A stretch of DNA of 64,000 bases, taken from NCBI RefSeq assembly GCF_027924905.1, contig NZ_AP027055.1, positions 1,426,001 through 1,490,000 on the forward strand, written 5' to 3'. This document shows positions 53,267 through 62,753 of the stretch, piece after piece. The notes under the pieces were generated by a model. That model worked only from the letters and a program-made list of their open reading frames with translations. It did no database searches and was not told the DNA's origin. The DNA comes from Limnohabitans sp. INBF002. Its GTDB lineage: Bacteria; Pseudomonadota; Gammaproteobacteria; Burkholderiales; Burkholderiaceae_C. Each line of letters begins with the position of its first letter. The stretch's first letter is position 1. The position numbers were made by a program, and so were the translations under genes.

Positions 53267-56200
53267 GATTTTCTCCAAGGCAAGAAGCGCGTGAGCGCAT
53301 GCCACGGCACGCTCTCTAGCCCACCAAAGCGTTCAAACAATTTGGGCAACAACAGCAAGGTCAGCAAGGTGGAGCTGAGTAAACCACCTGTCACCACAAT
53401 GGCCAAAGGACGTTGAATTTCCGAACCGGGCCCCGTGGCAAACAGCAACGGAATCATGCCCAGCGCGGTGATGACCGCCGTCATCAACACAGGACGCAAA
53501 CGCCGCTCGGTGCCTAGGCGCACCACCACGTCCATCGCTTCGCCGTCGAGCAAACGTTCGTTGAAGTGCGTGACCATCACCACACCATTGAGCACGGCAA
53601 TGCCCAACAACGCGATGAAGCCCACCGACGCGGGCACCGACAAATATTCGCCCGAGACCGCGAGTGCGACCACACCGCCCACCAACGCAAACGGGATGTT
53701 CAAAAAGATGATGCCCGCCTGAATGGCCGAACCAAAGGTGAACACCAAGATGGTGAAGATGAGCACCATGGCCGCAGGAATGACCAGCCCCAAACGCGCT
53801 GCCGCGCGTTGCTGGTTTTCAAACTGACCGCCCCACACAATGCGCACATCGCTGGGCAGCTTCAAGGCTGCCACAGCCTTTTGGGCATCGCCCACAAAGC
53901 CCGTCAAATCGCGACCATCCACCGACACTTGAATGCTGGTGAAGCGCGCGCTTTGCTCATGGTCCACACGGATGGGTCCATCGACCAAGCGGATGTCGGC
54001 CAACGCACTGGCGGCCCACACGCGGCCATCGGGTGCGGCGAGCTGCAGGTTTTTAAACGCTTCTGGGCTTTGGCGCGTGGCCTCATTGCCGCGCAAGGTG
54101 AGCGGCATGCGCACACCGTCTTGCAACACGTAGCCGAGTGATTCACCCTCCACTTGGTTTTTGAATGCTTGCTGCAAGGCCTCCACACTGAAGCCTGCTT
54201 GGCCTAGGGTGGTGCGGTTCAAACGGACCGACACGTATTGCAAGCCTTCGGCCTTGGGCGCAATCACCTCGGCAGCACCGGGGATGGTGCGCACGGCATC
54301 GGCAATTTGGTGGGCGGCTTCGTTCAAGCTGCCGAGGTCTGTGCCAAAAATTTTGATGGCCACATCGCCGCGTGTGCCCGTGAGCATTTCAGACACGCGC
54401 ATTTCAATGGGCTGCGTGAAGCCGTAGACCAAACCCGGAAAACCATCCAGCACCACGCGCAGCGCGTCGACGATGTCGTCTTTGTTACCGCGCCATTCGC
54501 TTTTAGGCTTGAGCACCAAGAAGGTGTCGGTCTCGTTCAAGCCCATGGGGTCTAGCCCCAACTCGTCAGAGCCTGCACGGGCGACGATGGACTTGACCTC
54601 GGGCGCATTTTCCAAAATGGCTTGCTGCACACGGGTGTCAATTTCCAGCGAAGCTTCCAGGGAAATCGAAGGCAGCTTTTGCAGCTGCACCAAGATATCG
54701 CCTTCATCCAAAGTCGGCATGAAGGTTTTACCAATGAAGCTGTACAGCACCGCCGCCACCACCAGTGATGCCACCGACACGCCATACAGCCACTGCGGCT
54801 TGGCCCACACGCGTTCCCGCAAGCGCAGGTACCCGGCATGAATTTTTTGCATCACCACAGGCTCGTGCGCGCCCTCTTCCTTCAGCACCATGGAGGCCAA
54901 AGCCGGAATCACACTGAAGGCCAACAACAGAGACGATGCCAGCGCCATGATGATGGTCACCGCCACAGGCGCAAACAGCTTGCCCTCCAAGCCTTCAAGG
55001 CTAAGCAATGGCAAGAACACCACGCAAATGATCAGCACGCCAGACGCCACGGGCTTGACGACCTGACGCACGGCACGCAACAAAATTTCGGTCTTCGACA
55101 GAGCGTGACCCTTTGGGTGCGACGCAAATGCGGTTTCGATGTTTTCCACCACCACCACCGCTGCATCCACCAACATACCCAGCGCGATGGCCAAGCCACC
55201 CAAGCTCATCAAATTGGCAGTCAAGCCAAAGCTGCGCATCAGCACAAAAGTGCTCAGCAACGACAAGGGCAACGCGACGGCGACCACCACCGCAGCACGC
55301 ATGCCGCCCAAGAACACATACAAGGTGATGCACACCAACACAGCCGCTTCAATCAAAGCGCGAATCACCGTGTCTGCGGCACGCGTGACCAATTCGCCTC
55401 GGTTGTAAAAAGTCTTCACCGTCATGCCTTTGGGCAAGCGCGGGGCCATCTCGGCCAACTTGGCATCGACCGCATTCACCAACTGGCGGGCATTCACACC
55501 ACGCATGCCTAGCACCAGGCCTTCGACCGCTTCGCCTTGTCCATCGTGCGTCACGGCACCGTAGCGTGTGAGTGCGCCATGCGTGACGGTGGCCACATCG
55601 TCGAGCTGCACCCGTGCGTTACGTGTGGTGGTCAAACGCACGGCACGCAAATCGTCCAGCGTTTTCACAGCGCCCTCTACGCGCACCACCAAGGCTTCTT
55701 CGCCAGCGGTCAATCGGCCTGCACCGTCGTTGCTGTTGTTGGCGAGCAAGGCTTGTCGCAAGTCGGTCATGCTCACGCCCATGGCCGCCATCTTGGCCGT
55801 GTTGGGAATCACCTCAAAGGTTTGCACTTCGCCACCAAGCGAGTTGACCTCGGCCACACCGGGGATGGTGCGTAGCTCGGGGCGAATCACCCAGTCGAGC
55901 ACGCGGCGTTTTTCGGCCAAGCCGAAGTCGCCTTCAAGTGTGAACATGTACACCTCGCTCAGGGGCGTGGTGATGGGGGCCAAGCCACCGCTCACGCTGG
56001 CGGGCAAATCGCGCATGACCGAGCCCAAACGCTCAGACACTTGTTGGCGCGCCCAATACAAATCCACGCCCTCGTCAAAGTCGATGGTGATGTCGGCAAT
56101 GCCGTACTTGGAGATGGAACGCACGATGCGTTTGTTGGGGATGCTAAGCAGCTCTTGCTCGATGGGTTTGACCACGCGCTGTTCCACCTCTTCGGGTGTC

Positions 56201-56367
56201 ATGCCAGGAATTTTGAGAATGACCTTGGCCTGCGTGGGCGAGATATCGGGAAAGGCGTCAATCGGCAAATTGAGCCAGGCGTATGTGCCTGCGATGAACA
56301 GCACGCCAGCACACGCCAGCGTGAGGCTGCGAAAACGCAGACTCAGACGGATGAGGTGTTCAAACAT
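53263..56367 (-). CDS. heavy-metal-type RND efflux pump (CusA/CzcA family)
   Basis: A 1034-residue inner-membrane pump. It has the HME-type N-terminus FEHLIRLSLRFRSLTLACAGVLF, the periplasmic segment DAFPDISPTQAKVILKIPGMTPEEVEQRV and the transmembrane-4 motif GGLAIALGMLVDAAVVVVENIE. Divalent-cation pumps of the CzcA type usually have DFG at the start of this motif; here it is ALG, leaving only the second Asp and the Glu. The metal is therefore uncertain. The start codon overlaps the adaptor stop (TGATG) and the stop overlaps the channel gene, so the three are tightly coupled. Confidence 0.92.
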   Translation of the reverse strand: MFEHLIRLSLRFRSLTLACAGVLFIAGTYAWLNLPIDAFPDISPTQAKVILKIPGMTPEEVEQRVVKPIEQELLSIPNKRIVRSISKYGIADITIDFDEGVDLYWARQQVSERLGSVMRDLPASVSGGLAPITTPLSEVYMFTLEGDFGLAEKRRVLDWVIRPELRTIPGVAEVNSLGGEVQTFEVIPNTAKMAAMGVSMTDLRQALLANNSNDGAGRLTAGEEALVVRVEGAVKTLDDLRAVRLTTTRNARVQLDDVATVTHGALTRYGAVTHDGQGEAVEGLVLGMRGVNARQLVNAVDAKLAEMAPRLPKGMTVKTFYNRGELVTRAADTVIRALIEAAVLVCITLYVFLGGMRAAVVVAVALPLSLLSTFVLMRSFGLTANLMSLGGLAIALGMLVDAAVVVVENIETAFASHPKGHALSKTEILLRAVRQVVKPVASGVLIICVVFLPLLSLEGLEGKLFAPVAVTIIMALASSLLLAFSVIPALASMVLKEEGAHEPVVMQKIHAGYLRLRERVWAKPQWLYGVSVASLVVAAVLYSFIGKTFMPTLDEGDILVQLQKLPSISLEASLEIDTRVQQAILENAPEVKSIVARAGSDELGLDPMGLNETDTFLVLKPKSEWRGNKDDIVDALRVVLDGFPGLVYGFTQPIEMRVSEMLTGTRGDVAIKIFGTDLGSLNEAAHQIADAVRTIPGAAEVIAPKAEGLQYVSVRLNRTTLGQAGFSVEALQQAFKNQVEGESLGYVLQDGVRMPLTLRGNEATRQSPEAFKNLQLAAPDGRVWAASALADIRLVDGPIRVDHEQSARFTSIQVSVDGRDLTGFVGDAQKAVAALKLPSDVRIVWGGQFENQQRAAARLGLVIPAAMVLIFTILVFTFGSAIQAGIIFLNIPFALVGGVVALAVSGEYLSVPASVGFIALLGIAVLNGVVMVTHFNERLLDGEAMDVVVRLGTERRLRPVLMTAVITALGMIPLLFATGPGSEIQRPLAIVVTGGLLSSTLLTLLLLPKLFERFGGLESVPWHALTRFLPWRKS

Positions 56368-57491
56368 CACTCGTCCTTTTGCAACAAGGCACGCAGAGAG
56401 GCAATGCCTGTGACCGCCACTTTGCTGCCCACAGGCAAGGTTGCCTCCACCAACGACAAGTCATCGGTGGAAGAAATCACGTTCACCGTTTGCGCTTCAA
56501 AGCCTTTGTCATTCGCCACAAACAACCAAGGCTTGCCACGCCATTGCGTGACGGCACGTGCAGGCACCAGCCATTGCGTATCGGACTTGGCCAAGCCGGC
56601 TTTGCCTTTGGCATGCACGGTGACCGACACCAACTCACCCGCTTGCAAGCTACCACGGCTCGTCACTGTGGCGCGTGCGCGGGCCGATTGACTGGCATCC
56701 ACCGCGCGGCTCACACCAATAATTTTGGCTTTGGCATTGCGCGAAGCAATGCTCACCTCGTCGCCCACTTGCAGCTGCGCGGCTTTGTCGGATGAGAGTT
56801 GCACATCGAGCTGCAACTGCGAGCTGTCAGCCAACTTAAACAACATAGCCCCCGCCTCCACGCGTTGACCCACGGCGACAAAAGCCTCGGACACGGTGCC
56901 CGACAACGGTGCTTTGAGCGTGCCCGTGGCGTAGCCTGTGTTGGCATCAAAACGCATGCCTGCGGCAACCAGCTCGGCCTCGCGTGCGTGCAGCTGCGCT
57001 TGCGCGGCTTCTTGTTTGGAACGGCTCAGCTGCAAACGCACGGCGGGGATGATGCCTTCGTCAAACATGGCTTGGTCACGCTGTGCAGCAGCTGAGGCGT
57101 TTTTGTAATCCAACGACGCTTCGTTGAGCAAGCGACGTGCATCCCCCAACAAGGGGCTGGTGAAATGCGCCAAGGCAGCGCCCGCTTTGACTGAGTCACC
57201 GACGCCCACCAACAGGCGAGACACTTGGCCTGCATACGGCGCAGACACCGTGAATTCTTTGCCTGGCGGCATCACCACCGTGGCGCTGGCCAGCAACTGC
57301 CCGCCTGTAGACGCCTGCACCGTTGCCACTTGCACACCGAGGCTGGCTTGTTGCTTGGCGTTGAGAGGCAACAACAAAGGCGCACTGGCCGTAGATTGGG
57401 TCGGTGCAACCTGCGCCAACGCACCCAACACCCATGCAGACAGCGCCCACGCAAAAGCACCACGAACAAACAACTTGAAAAAAGTGAACAT
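56367..57491 (-). CDS. periplasmic adaptor of the metal RND system (CusB/CzcB-like)
   Basis: A 374-residue membrane-fusion protein with an N-terminal signal or anchor (FKLFVRGAFAWALSAWVLGALAQ). The first barrel-sandwich half is KEFTVSAPYAGQVSRLLVGVGDSVKAGAALAHF, followed by a helical hairpin (LLNEASLDYKNASAAAQRDQAMFDEG ... SKQEAAQAQLHAREAELV). The second half is LKAPLSGTVSEAFVAVGQRVEAGAMLFKLAD, with a beta-barrel domain after it. GGAG lies about 6 bases before the ATG at 57491; an upstream GTG was rejected. There is no His-rich metal-binding N-terminal extension. Confidence 0.88.
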   Translation of the reverse strand: MFTFFKLFVRGAFAWALSAWVLGALAQVAPTQSTASAPLLLPLNAKQQASLGVQVATVQASTGGQLLASATVVMPPGKEFTVSAPYAGQVSRLLVGVGDSVKAGAALAHFTSPLLGDARRLLNEASLDYKNASAAAQRDQAMFDEGIIPAVRLQLSRSKQEAAQAQLHAREAELVAAGMRFDANTGYATGTLKAPLSGTVSEAFVAVGQRVEAGAMLFKLADSSQLQLDVQLSSDKAAQLQVGDEVSIASRNAKAKIIGVSRAVDASQSARARATVTSRGSLQAGELVSVTVHAKGKAGLAKSDTQWLVPARAVTQWRGKPWLFVANDKGFEAQTVNVISSTDDLSLVEATLPVGSKVAVTGIASLRALLQKDE

Positions 57492-57553
57492 CACCAACTC
57501 CACACATCACTGACCGATAGACGATGCACATAGACGTGCACACGCGTTAAATA

Positions 57554-57952
57554 TCAGAAGCGAGACGTGGGAGGTGCGTGCGGCAACGGCGGAAAGCCGG
57601 CAAGAAAAGAAGGACGGCCAGCACGTTGCGTGTCTGGCGTGAGCAAGAAAGAAACCACACGCTGAATCAGCGCAACCATGACAAAGACGGTGAGAATCAA
57701 CAGGCTCTGCGGCTGCTCTTGCACATCCAACGCCGCTTGGCGTGCATAAGAAGTTTCGACGCCCACCGCCGCAGACTCTTGCTCATCGTCCTGGCTAAAG
57801 CTGGTCATGGCCAATGCTGGCTCGGCCGTGACAGCCACAGAACTCACGCCAGCCACATGCAAACCTGTCACCTTGGAGGTGCCGTAATGCGCGTGCAAAA
57901 ACGGGCCGATCGCCAACAAGGCGACCAGCGCAATGGCCAAATAAAGGCACAT
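57554..57952 (-). CDS. small membrane protein heading the metal RND operon, unknown function
   Basis: A 132-residue protein with an N-terminal hydrophobic helix (YLAIALVALLAIGPFLHAHYG) and a second hydrophobic segment near residues 95-112 (SLLILTVFVMVALIQRVVSF). The HAHYG motif right after the first helix could ligate a metal. Small His-containing proteins often head metal RND operons (for example CzcI). It ends 62 bases before the adaptor gene on the same strand. The start is uncertain: ATG 57952 or GTG 57982. Confidence 0.6.
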   Translation of the reverse strand: MCLYLAIALVALLAIGPFLHAHYGTSKVTGLHVAGVSSVAVTAEPALAMTSFSQDDEQESAAVGVETSYARQAALDVQEQPQSLLILTVFVMVALIQRVVSFLLTPDTQRAGRPSFLAGFPPLPHAPPTSRF

Positions 57953-58034
57953 CGTTTTGAATAGGGAGGTTTGCTGCGTCACGGCTGGAATCTTAAACCA
58001 AGCCAGCTTAAGCCCCGCTGAAGCGGAGGCCTTA

Positions 58035-59078
58035 TCAATCTGCCGTGAAGATGCCACTGACGCTGTGCAACTGGTCCAACGCCAAACCGCAACCACGGGC
58101 CACACAGGTCAAAGGATCTTCTGCAATCAACACTGGCAAACCAGTTTCTTCAGAAATCAGACGGTCTAAATCACGCAACAAAGCACCACCGCCCGTGAGC
58201 ATGATGCCGCGCTCAGCGATGTCAGAGCTCAGCTCTGGCGGCGTACGTTCCAACGCGATCTTGACCGTGGACACCAAGTTGTTCAACGTGTCAGTCAAGG
58301 CCTCCAAAACTTCGGTGGAGCTGATGGTGAAGCTTTGCGGAATACCTTGACTCAAGTTACGCCCAGTGATTTCCATTTCCCTCACATCACCCGTGGGAAA
58401 TGCAGTGGCAATTTGCTTCTTGATGCGCTCTGCCGTTTGCTCGCCAATCAACATGCCAAAGTTGCGGCGGATGTAGTTGACGATGGCTTCGTCAAACTTG
58501 TCGCCACCAATGCGCGCGCTGTTTTTGTAAACCATGCCGCCTAGGGACACGATGCCAACCTCGGTGGTGCCGCCACCAATGTCCACCACCATAGAGCCAC
58601 AAGGTTCGGTCACGGGCAAGCCCGCGCCAATGGCGGCAGCCATGGGTTCTTCAATCAAATAGACCTCAGAGGCGCCAGCGCCCACGGCAGACTCACGAAT
58701 GGCGCGCCGCTCAACTTGGGTGGAACCACAGGGCACGCAAATCACAATGCGTGGACTGGGCTTGAACAACATCTGGGGATGCGCCAGCTTGATGAAGTGC
58801 TTGAGCATCACCTCAGTCACGGTGAAGTCAGCAATCACGCCGTCTTTCATGGGGCGAATCGCCTCAATCCCTGTGGGCACACGGCCTAACATGGCTTTGG
58901 CTTCGTTGCCCACAGCCAAGACCGAAGTTTTGCCATAGATCTTGCCGTCTTTTTTAATCACCACGACTGAAGGTTCATCCAAAACGATGCCGTGTTCTTT
59001 GGTGTAAATCAGCGTATTCGCTGTGCCTAAATCGATGGCAATATCAGTCGAAAAAAACTTCGTCAATTTGGAAAGCAA
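58035..59078 (-). CDS. mreB: rod-shape determining protein MreB
   Basis: Actin-like cytoskeletal protein that directs lateral wall synthesis. The 347-residue protein has phosphate 1 [14 protein letters not shown], the connect segments, phosphate 2 [18 protein letters not shown] and the adenosine region [20 protein letters not shown] start with GAGG five bases upstream is used; no in-frame ATG precedes the conserved [14 protein letters not shown]. mreC and mreD, usually next downstream, are absent here: the next gene is the metal efflux operon. Confidence 0.95.
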   Translation of the reverse strand: MLSKLTKFFSTDIAIDLGTANTLIYTKEHGIVLDEPSVVVIKKDGKIYGKTSVLAVGNEAKAMLGRVPTGIEAIRPMKDGVIADFTVTEVMLKHFIKLAHPQMLFKPSPRIVICVPCGSTQVERRAIRESAVGAGASEVYLIEEPMAAAIGAGLPVTEPCGSMVVDIGGGTTEVGIVSLGGMVYKNSARIGGDKFDEAIVNYIRRNFGMLIGEQTAERIKKQIATAFPTGDVREMEITGRNLSQGIPQSFTISSTEVLEALTDTLNNLVSTVKIALERTPPELSSDIAERGIMLTGGGALLRDLDRLISEETGLPVLIAEDPLTCVARGCGLALDQLHSVSGIFTAD

Positions 59079-59198
59079 AATAACCTCACATTAAGGAGTC
59101 GTCACTGGAAATTATCCGTACGACCACCTGTGCCGTCCATACGCTTCAAGGTGTACAAATCTTCTAATTTAAAGAAAAACTAATTAAATAGGCCCAAT

Positions 59199-59225
59199 AA
59201 AAAAGGCGCCATCAAGGCGCCTTTG
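59199..59225 (-). terminator. rho-independent terminator after the 63-aa gene
   Basis: On the minus strand AAAGGCGCC / GGCGCCTTT forms a 9-bp stem with a five-base loop followed by a T-run, 14 bases after the stop of the small gene at 59240. It isolates that gene from mreB. Confidence 0.9.
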
Positions 59226-59239
59226 AAAATAAATTGAGC

Positions 59240-59431
59240 TTAAGCTTTTACAGCTCTGAAACCAGAATACATGCGCGAAGCGGGACGGCTTCGTTGCTCT
59301 GCCTCTTGGGCGAGCTGGGCGCGGATGCGATCGAATGTGGCTTTGATGCCGGTCTTCTCTGAAGACACAATTTTGAAGCGACGCTCCACGGCCACATCTG
59401 GCGATTCGATCTGAACAACTGATTTATCCAA
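59240..59431 (-). CDS. small basic protein, 63 aa, unknown
   Basis: Not recognised. The residues are charged with no signal peptide: an N-terminal VVQIESPDVAVERRFKIVSS segment, a helix FDRIRAQLAQEAEQRS, and a basic SRPASRMYSGFRAVKA tail. It uses a TTG start, supported by AGGAG six bases upstream, and is followed at once by a strong terminator, so it looks like a genuine single-gene unit. The A+T-rich upstream spacer (59432-59572) contains GTGTACAC and should hold the promoter. Confidence 0.65.
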   Translation of the reverse strand: MDKSVVQIESPDVAVERRFKIVSSEKTGIKATFDRIRAQLAQEAEQRSRPASRMYSGFRAVKA

Positions 59432-59572
59432 TTTAGGCTCCTGAGAACTTAGTGAGAAATCAACGCGTCAGACTTTCATTTGGTGTACACAATTTATAAA
59501 ATAATTAAGATCAAATTAAAAATAAAAAGATAAGTGCTTGATTTGTATAGATTTATTGATTTCAAAAAGCAT

Positions 59573-59598
59573 AAAAAAACCACCCGAAGGTGGTTTTT
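59573..59598 (-). terminator. rho-independent terminator of the LivJ-like gene
   Basis: On the minus strand AAAAACCACC-TTCG-GGTGGTTTTTTT, a UUCG-tetraloop hairpin with a long T-run, 26 bases after the stop. Confidence 0.94.
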
Positions 59599-59624
59599 AA
59601 AAATCCCAAATGAGTCAATAAGGA

Positions 59625-60767
59625 TTAACGAACCACTGCAATTTGATCGCGCTTGCCAGCCTTGAAGGTGTACAGCGTCAGGGCGCCGTTCTTGATGTCT
59701 CCTTTGGCGTCAAACGAAATCGTGCCGGTCACACCCTTGAAACCTGTGGTTTTGGCCAACTCTGGCAAATACTTGGCAGGTTCGCTGGACTTGGCGCGCT
59801 GCATCGCATCGACCATCACATACACGGCGTCATACACATAAGGCGAATACAGCTTCACATCGTCGTTGAAGCGCTTCTTGAACTTGGCGCTGAAGTCATC
59901 CATGCCCTTCTTCAACGCACCGTCCACACCGCCCGCCTCCGCACACACCACTTGGCCGTCAGCCATGGCGTCACCTGCAAGCTTGATCATCTCGTTGGTG
60001 CAAATACCGTCACCGCCCATGAATTTGGCTTTGATACCGAGGGACTTCATTTGCTTCATCATCGGGCCACCCACGGCGTCCATGCCGCCAAAGAAGATGA
60101 TGTCTGGCTTCTTGCCTTTGAGGGTGGTCAAGATGGGCATGAAGTCAGTGGCTTTGTCAGTGGTGAACTCGTGGCCCACCAAGTTGCCGCCAGCGGCCTT
60201 GACCGCTTTTTCGAATTCTTCAGCCACGCCTTGGCCGTAGGCTGTGCGGTCGTCGATCACGGCAATGGATTTACCTTTAAGTTCGTTCACCGCATAGCGA
60301 CCCAAAGTGCCGCCCAAATGCACGTCGTCCGCCACCACGCGGAAGGCTGTTTTGTAGCCTTGACGTGTGTACTTGGGGTTGGTCGAAGATGGCGAAATTT
60401 GGGGAATGCCGGCGTCGCTGTAAATCTTGGACGCTGGAATGGTCGTGCCTGAGTTCAAGTGGCCAATCACGCCGCTGACTTTGGCGTCCACCAACTTTTG
60501 CGCGGCGGCTGTGCCTTGCTTGGGATCGGCGGCATCGTCTTCGGCCACCAATTCGAATTTCACTTTTTTGCCGTTGATGCTGACACCTTTGGCATTGAGC
60601 TCTTCAATGGCCAAACGTGCACCGTATTCGTTGTCTTTGCCTAAGTGAGCGATGGCACCGCTGACAGGTGCCACATGACCAATCTTCACCACTTGCTCTT
60701 GCGCCAGCGCCAAACTGCTGAGCGCAGCCAAAGTTGCAACGGCTGTCAATTTGAAAGAGAGATGCAT
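59625..60767 (-). CDS. branched-chain amino-acid ABC transporter substrate-binding protein (LivJ-like)
   Basis: A 380-residue periplasmic binding protein. It has a signal peptide (KLTAVATLAALSSLALAQ), the start VVKIGHVAPVSGAIAHLGKDNEYGARLAIEELNAKG, the ligand-loop region GVIGHLNSGTTIPASKIYSDAGIPQISPSSTNPKYT and the hinge VIDDRTAYGQGVAEEFEKA. ATG 60767 has GGAG 7 bases upstream. No permease or ATPase genes are adjacent; orphan Liv-type binding proteins are common in Burkholderiales. It has its own terminator. Confidence 0.92.
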   Translation of the reverse strand: MHLSFKLTAVATLAALSSLALAQEQVVKIGHVAPVSGAIAHLGKDNEYGARLAIEELNAKGVSINGKKVKFELVAEDDAADPKQGTAAAQKLVDAKVSGVIGHLNSGTTIPASKIYSDAGIPQISPSSTNPKYTRQGYKTAFRVVADDVHLGGTLGRYAVNELKGKSIAVIDDRTAYGQGVAEEFEKAVKAAGGNLVGHEFTTDKATDFMPILTTLKGKKPDIIFFGGMDAVGGPMMKQMKSLGIKAKFMGGDGICTNEMIKLAGDAMADGQVVCAEAGGVDGALKKGMDDFSAKFKKRFNDDVKLYSPYVYDAVYVMVDAMQRAKSSEPAKYLPELAKTTGFKGVTGTISFDAKGDIKNGALTLYTFKAGKRDQIAVVR

Positions 60768-60807
60768 CAAGAACTCCTTAAAAGTGGAAAAGAAAAACAC
60801 AGAAAAA

Positions 60808-61254
60808 TCAGGCCGAAGTGTCCTTCAGCTTTAAATCATGGCGCGTGATGGAATACCCGCGATCCGCGTAGTGCTTCCAGCGCTGACGCGCTTGCTGGCG
60901 GTCTTCGTCGTCAAGGGTGACCACTTCAATCGTGCGCTCAAAGCGCTCGTAACCTGCTGCCACCTCGCCGCCCAAATTCAGCAGCACTTGGTGATGCGGC
61001 AGCTCAGGCCCACCTTCAATTTGTGCAGCCAACACCACGGGCGATGCCATCAGCTGTTCAGCGGGGCTACCAGCGCGGCAATGCGCCACAAACTCAAGAG
61101 GCGAGAAGGTCCACAACAACGTGTCTAGCGCTTGCAGCGAAGCAGGCGCGCCCGTCACCACCACGCGCGCGCCACTGGCCACGGCCTTGCGCAACAAGCG
61201 GCAGGCGTAGGCCAGTTTGTCGGGCGCGTTGAAGTGAAAAGCGATTTCGGTCAT
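60808..61254 (-). CDS. holC: DNA polymerase III chi subunit
   Basis: Links the clamp loader to single-strand-binding protein. The 148-residue protein starts [24 protein letters not shown], has the core [14 protein letters not shown] and the C-terminal [28 protein letters not shown], all typical of HolC. The ATG overlaps the pepA stop by four bases, the conserved pepA-holC order. A much longer in-frame extension upstream falls entirely inside pepA and was rejected. Confidence 0.95.
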   Translation of the reverse strand: MTEIAFHFNAPDKLAYACRLLRKAVASGARVVVTGAPASLQALDTLLWTFSPLEFVAHCRAGSPAEQLMASPVVLAAQIEGGPELPHHQVLLNLGGEVAAGYERFERTIEVVTLDDEDRQQARQRWKHYADRGYSITRHDLKLKDTSA

Positions 61255-62729
61255 TTCGCTTTCTTTGCAGGCGTTTTTGACGCGGCCTGAGTCGTGCCCA
61301 ACAGGTATTGCAACAGCAAGCCCACGGGGCGGCCTGTCGCGCCTTTGGCAGCGCCGCTCTTCCAGGCTGAACCCGCGATGTCCAAATGTGCCCAAGGGTA
61401 GTCTTTGGCAAAACGCTGCAAGAACTTGGCTGCGGTGATGGAGCCCCCCTCGCGCCCTGCCACGTTGGCCACATCGGCGAAGTTGGACTTGAGACCTTCG
61501 GCATATTCCTCGTCCAAAGGCAAGCGCCAGCAAGGGTCCAACGCAGCTTCGCCAGCGGCAAACAAGGCATTCGCCAAGTCGTCCGAGGGCGAGAACAAAC
61601 CACTGCGCACATGGCCCAGCGAAATCACGCAAGCGCCGGTGAGCGTGGCAATGTCAATCACCGCACGGGGTTTGAAGCGTGTGGCGTAGGTCAAGGCGTC
61701 ACACAAAATCAGGCGGCCTTCGGCATCGGTGTTGAGCACCTCAATGGTTTGGCCGCTCATGCTGGTGATCACATCACCGGGCTTCAAGGCTGTGCCATCG
61801 GGCATGTTTTCACAAGTAGGAATGAGGCCGACCACGTTGATGGCGGGCTTCAAATGCGACAGCGCTTCAAACGTGCCCAGCACGCTGGCTGCGCCGCACA
61901 TGTCGAACTTCATCTCGTCCATGCCGGGGCCTGGTTTGAGGGAGATACCCCCCGTGTCAAATGTGATGCCCTTGCCCACCAACACCGTAGGGGCTACTGT
62001 TTTGGCGGCACCGTTGTACTGCAACACGATGAAGCGCAAAGGCTCGACCGAGCCACGTGCCACCGCAGCGAACGAGCCCATGCCGAGTTTTTCGATTTCT
62101 TTGGGGCCCAACACCTGGCATTGAATGCCCGCCTTCTTGCCCAAATTCTGGGCCACATCGGCCAAATGGGTAGGGGTGGCGTGGTTGGCGGGACGGTTGC
62201 CCCACTCTTTGGCCAGTGACACACCGGCCACTTGGGCACGGGCAAGGTCAAACTCGTGTTTGGCGGCTTTGGTCTTTTCAGCCGTTGGCAAAGCTAGCAC
62301 CACGCGCGTCAAGCCTGCGGCTTTGGCCGAGGGTTTGGTGGCGGTGTACACATAGCTGGTGTCGGCCACAGCTTGAGCCGCAGCTTGCAGGCGATGTGCG
62401 CTGGCATCGGCCAAACACACGGTGATGTGGGCGGGCTTAGCCGTCTTGAGCGAAGCCACTGCCGCTGTCACGGCTTGGCGCACGATGCGAGCGCTGCCAT
62501 CGCCACTGGACACCAAAACCACACGTTGGGCGCTCACGCCCTGCGGGCGCCACACGCTGAGCAGCTTGGCGGGCGACTCGTCTAAATCACCGCTTTTGCG
62601 TGCCTCAGAAATAAGTTGCGACAAAACGTCTTTGGCAGGCTTGTCCTTGGCAGATACCAAGATAATCAACGCATCGGTTTTATGCGTGGCTGCAGCGTGT
62701 AAATCTAGGGTCTTGAGCTCGAAGTTCAT
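61251..62729 (-). CDS. pepA: leucyl aminopeptidase (M17)
   Basis: Dizinc/dimanganese aminopeptidase, also a DNA-binding protein in some bacteria. The 492-residue protein has the M17 catalytic motifs [19 protein letters not shown] (metal-binding Lys/Asp) and the signature NTDAEGRL in [21 protein letters not shown]. The C-terminal end [23 protein letters not shown] is also typical. It is divergent from lptF with 24 bases between the start codons, the standard lptF/pepA arrangement. Confidence 0.96.
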   Translation of the reverse strand: MNFELKTLDLHAAATHKTDALIILVSAKDKPAKDVLSQLISEARKSGDLDESPAKLLSVWRPQGVSAQRVVLVSSGDGSARIVRQAVTAAVASLKTAKPAHITVCLADASAHRLQAAAQAVADTSYVYTATKPSAKAAGLTRVVLALPTAEKTKAAKHEFDLARAQVAGVSLAKEWGNRPANHATPTHLADVAQNLGKKAGIQCQVLGPKEIEKLGMGSFAAVARGSVEPLRFIVLQYNGAAKTVAPTVLVGKGITFDTGGISLKPGPGMDEMKFDMCGAASVLGTFEALSHLKPAINVVGLIPTCENMPDGTALKPGDVITSMSGQTIEVLNTDAEGRLILCDALTYATRFKPRAVIDIATLTGACVISLGHVRSGLFSPSDDLANALFAAGEAALDPCWRLPLDEEYAEGLKSNFADVANVAGREGGSITAAKFLQRFAKDYPWAHLDIAGSAWKSGAAKGATGRPVGLLLQYLLGTTQAASKTPAKKAK

Positions 62730-62753
62730 AATTGCGGTTTTCCTCTGTCGCTA

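Noticed and set aside
55568..56413. 281-codon open frame opposite the metal RND pump
   Set aside because: Ser/Arg/Thr-rich antisense translation with no domain signature.
61386..62219. 277-codon open frame opposite pepA
   Set aside because: Shadow frame; pepA on the other strand has all M17 motifs.
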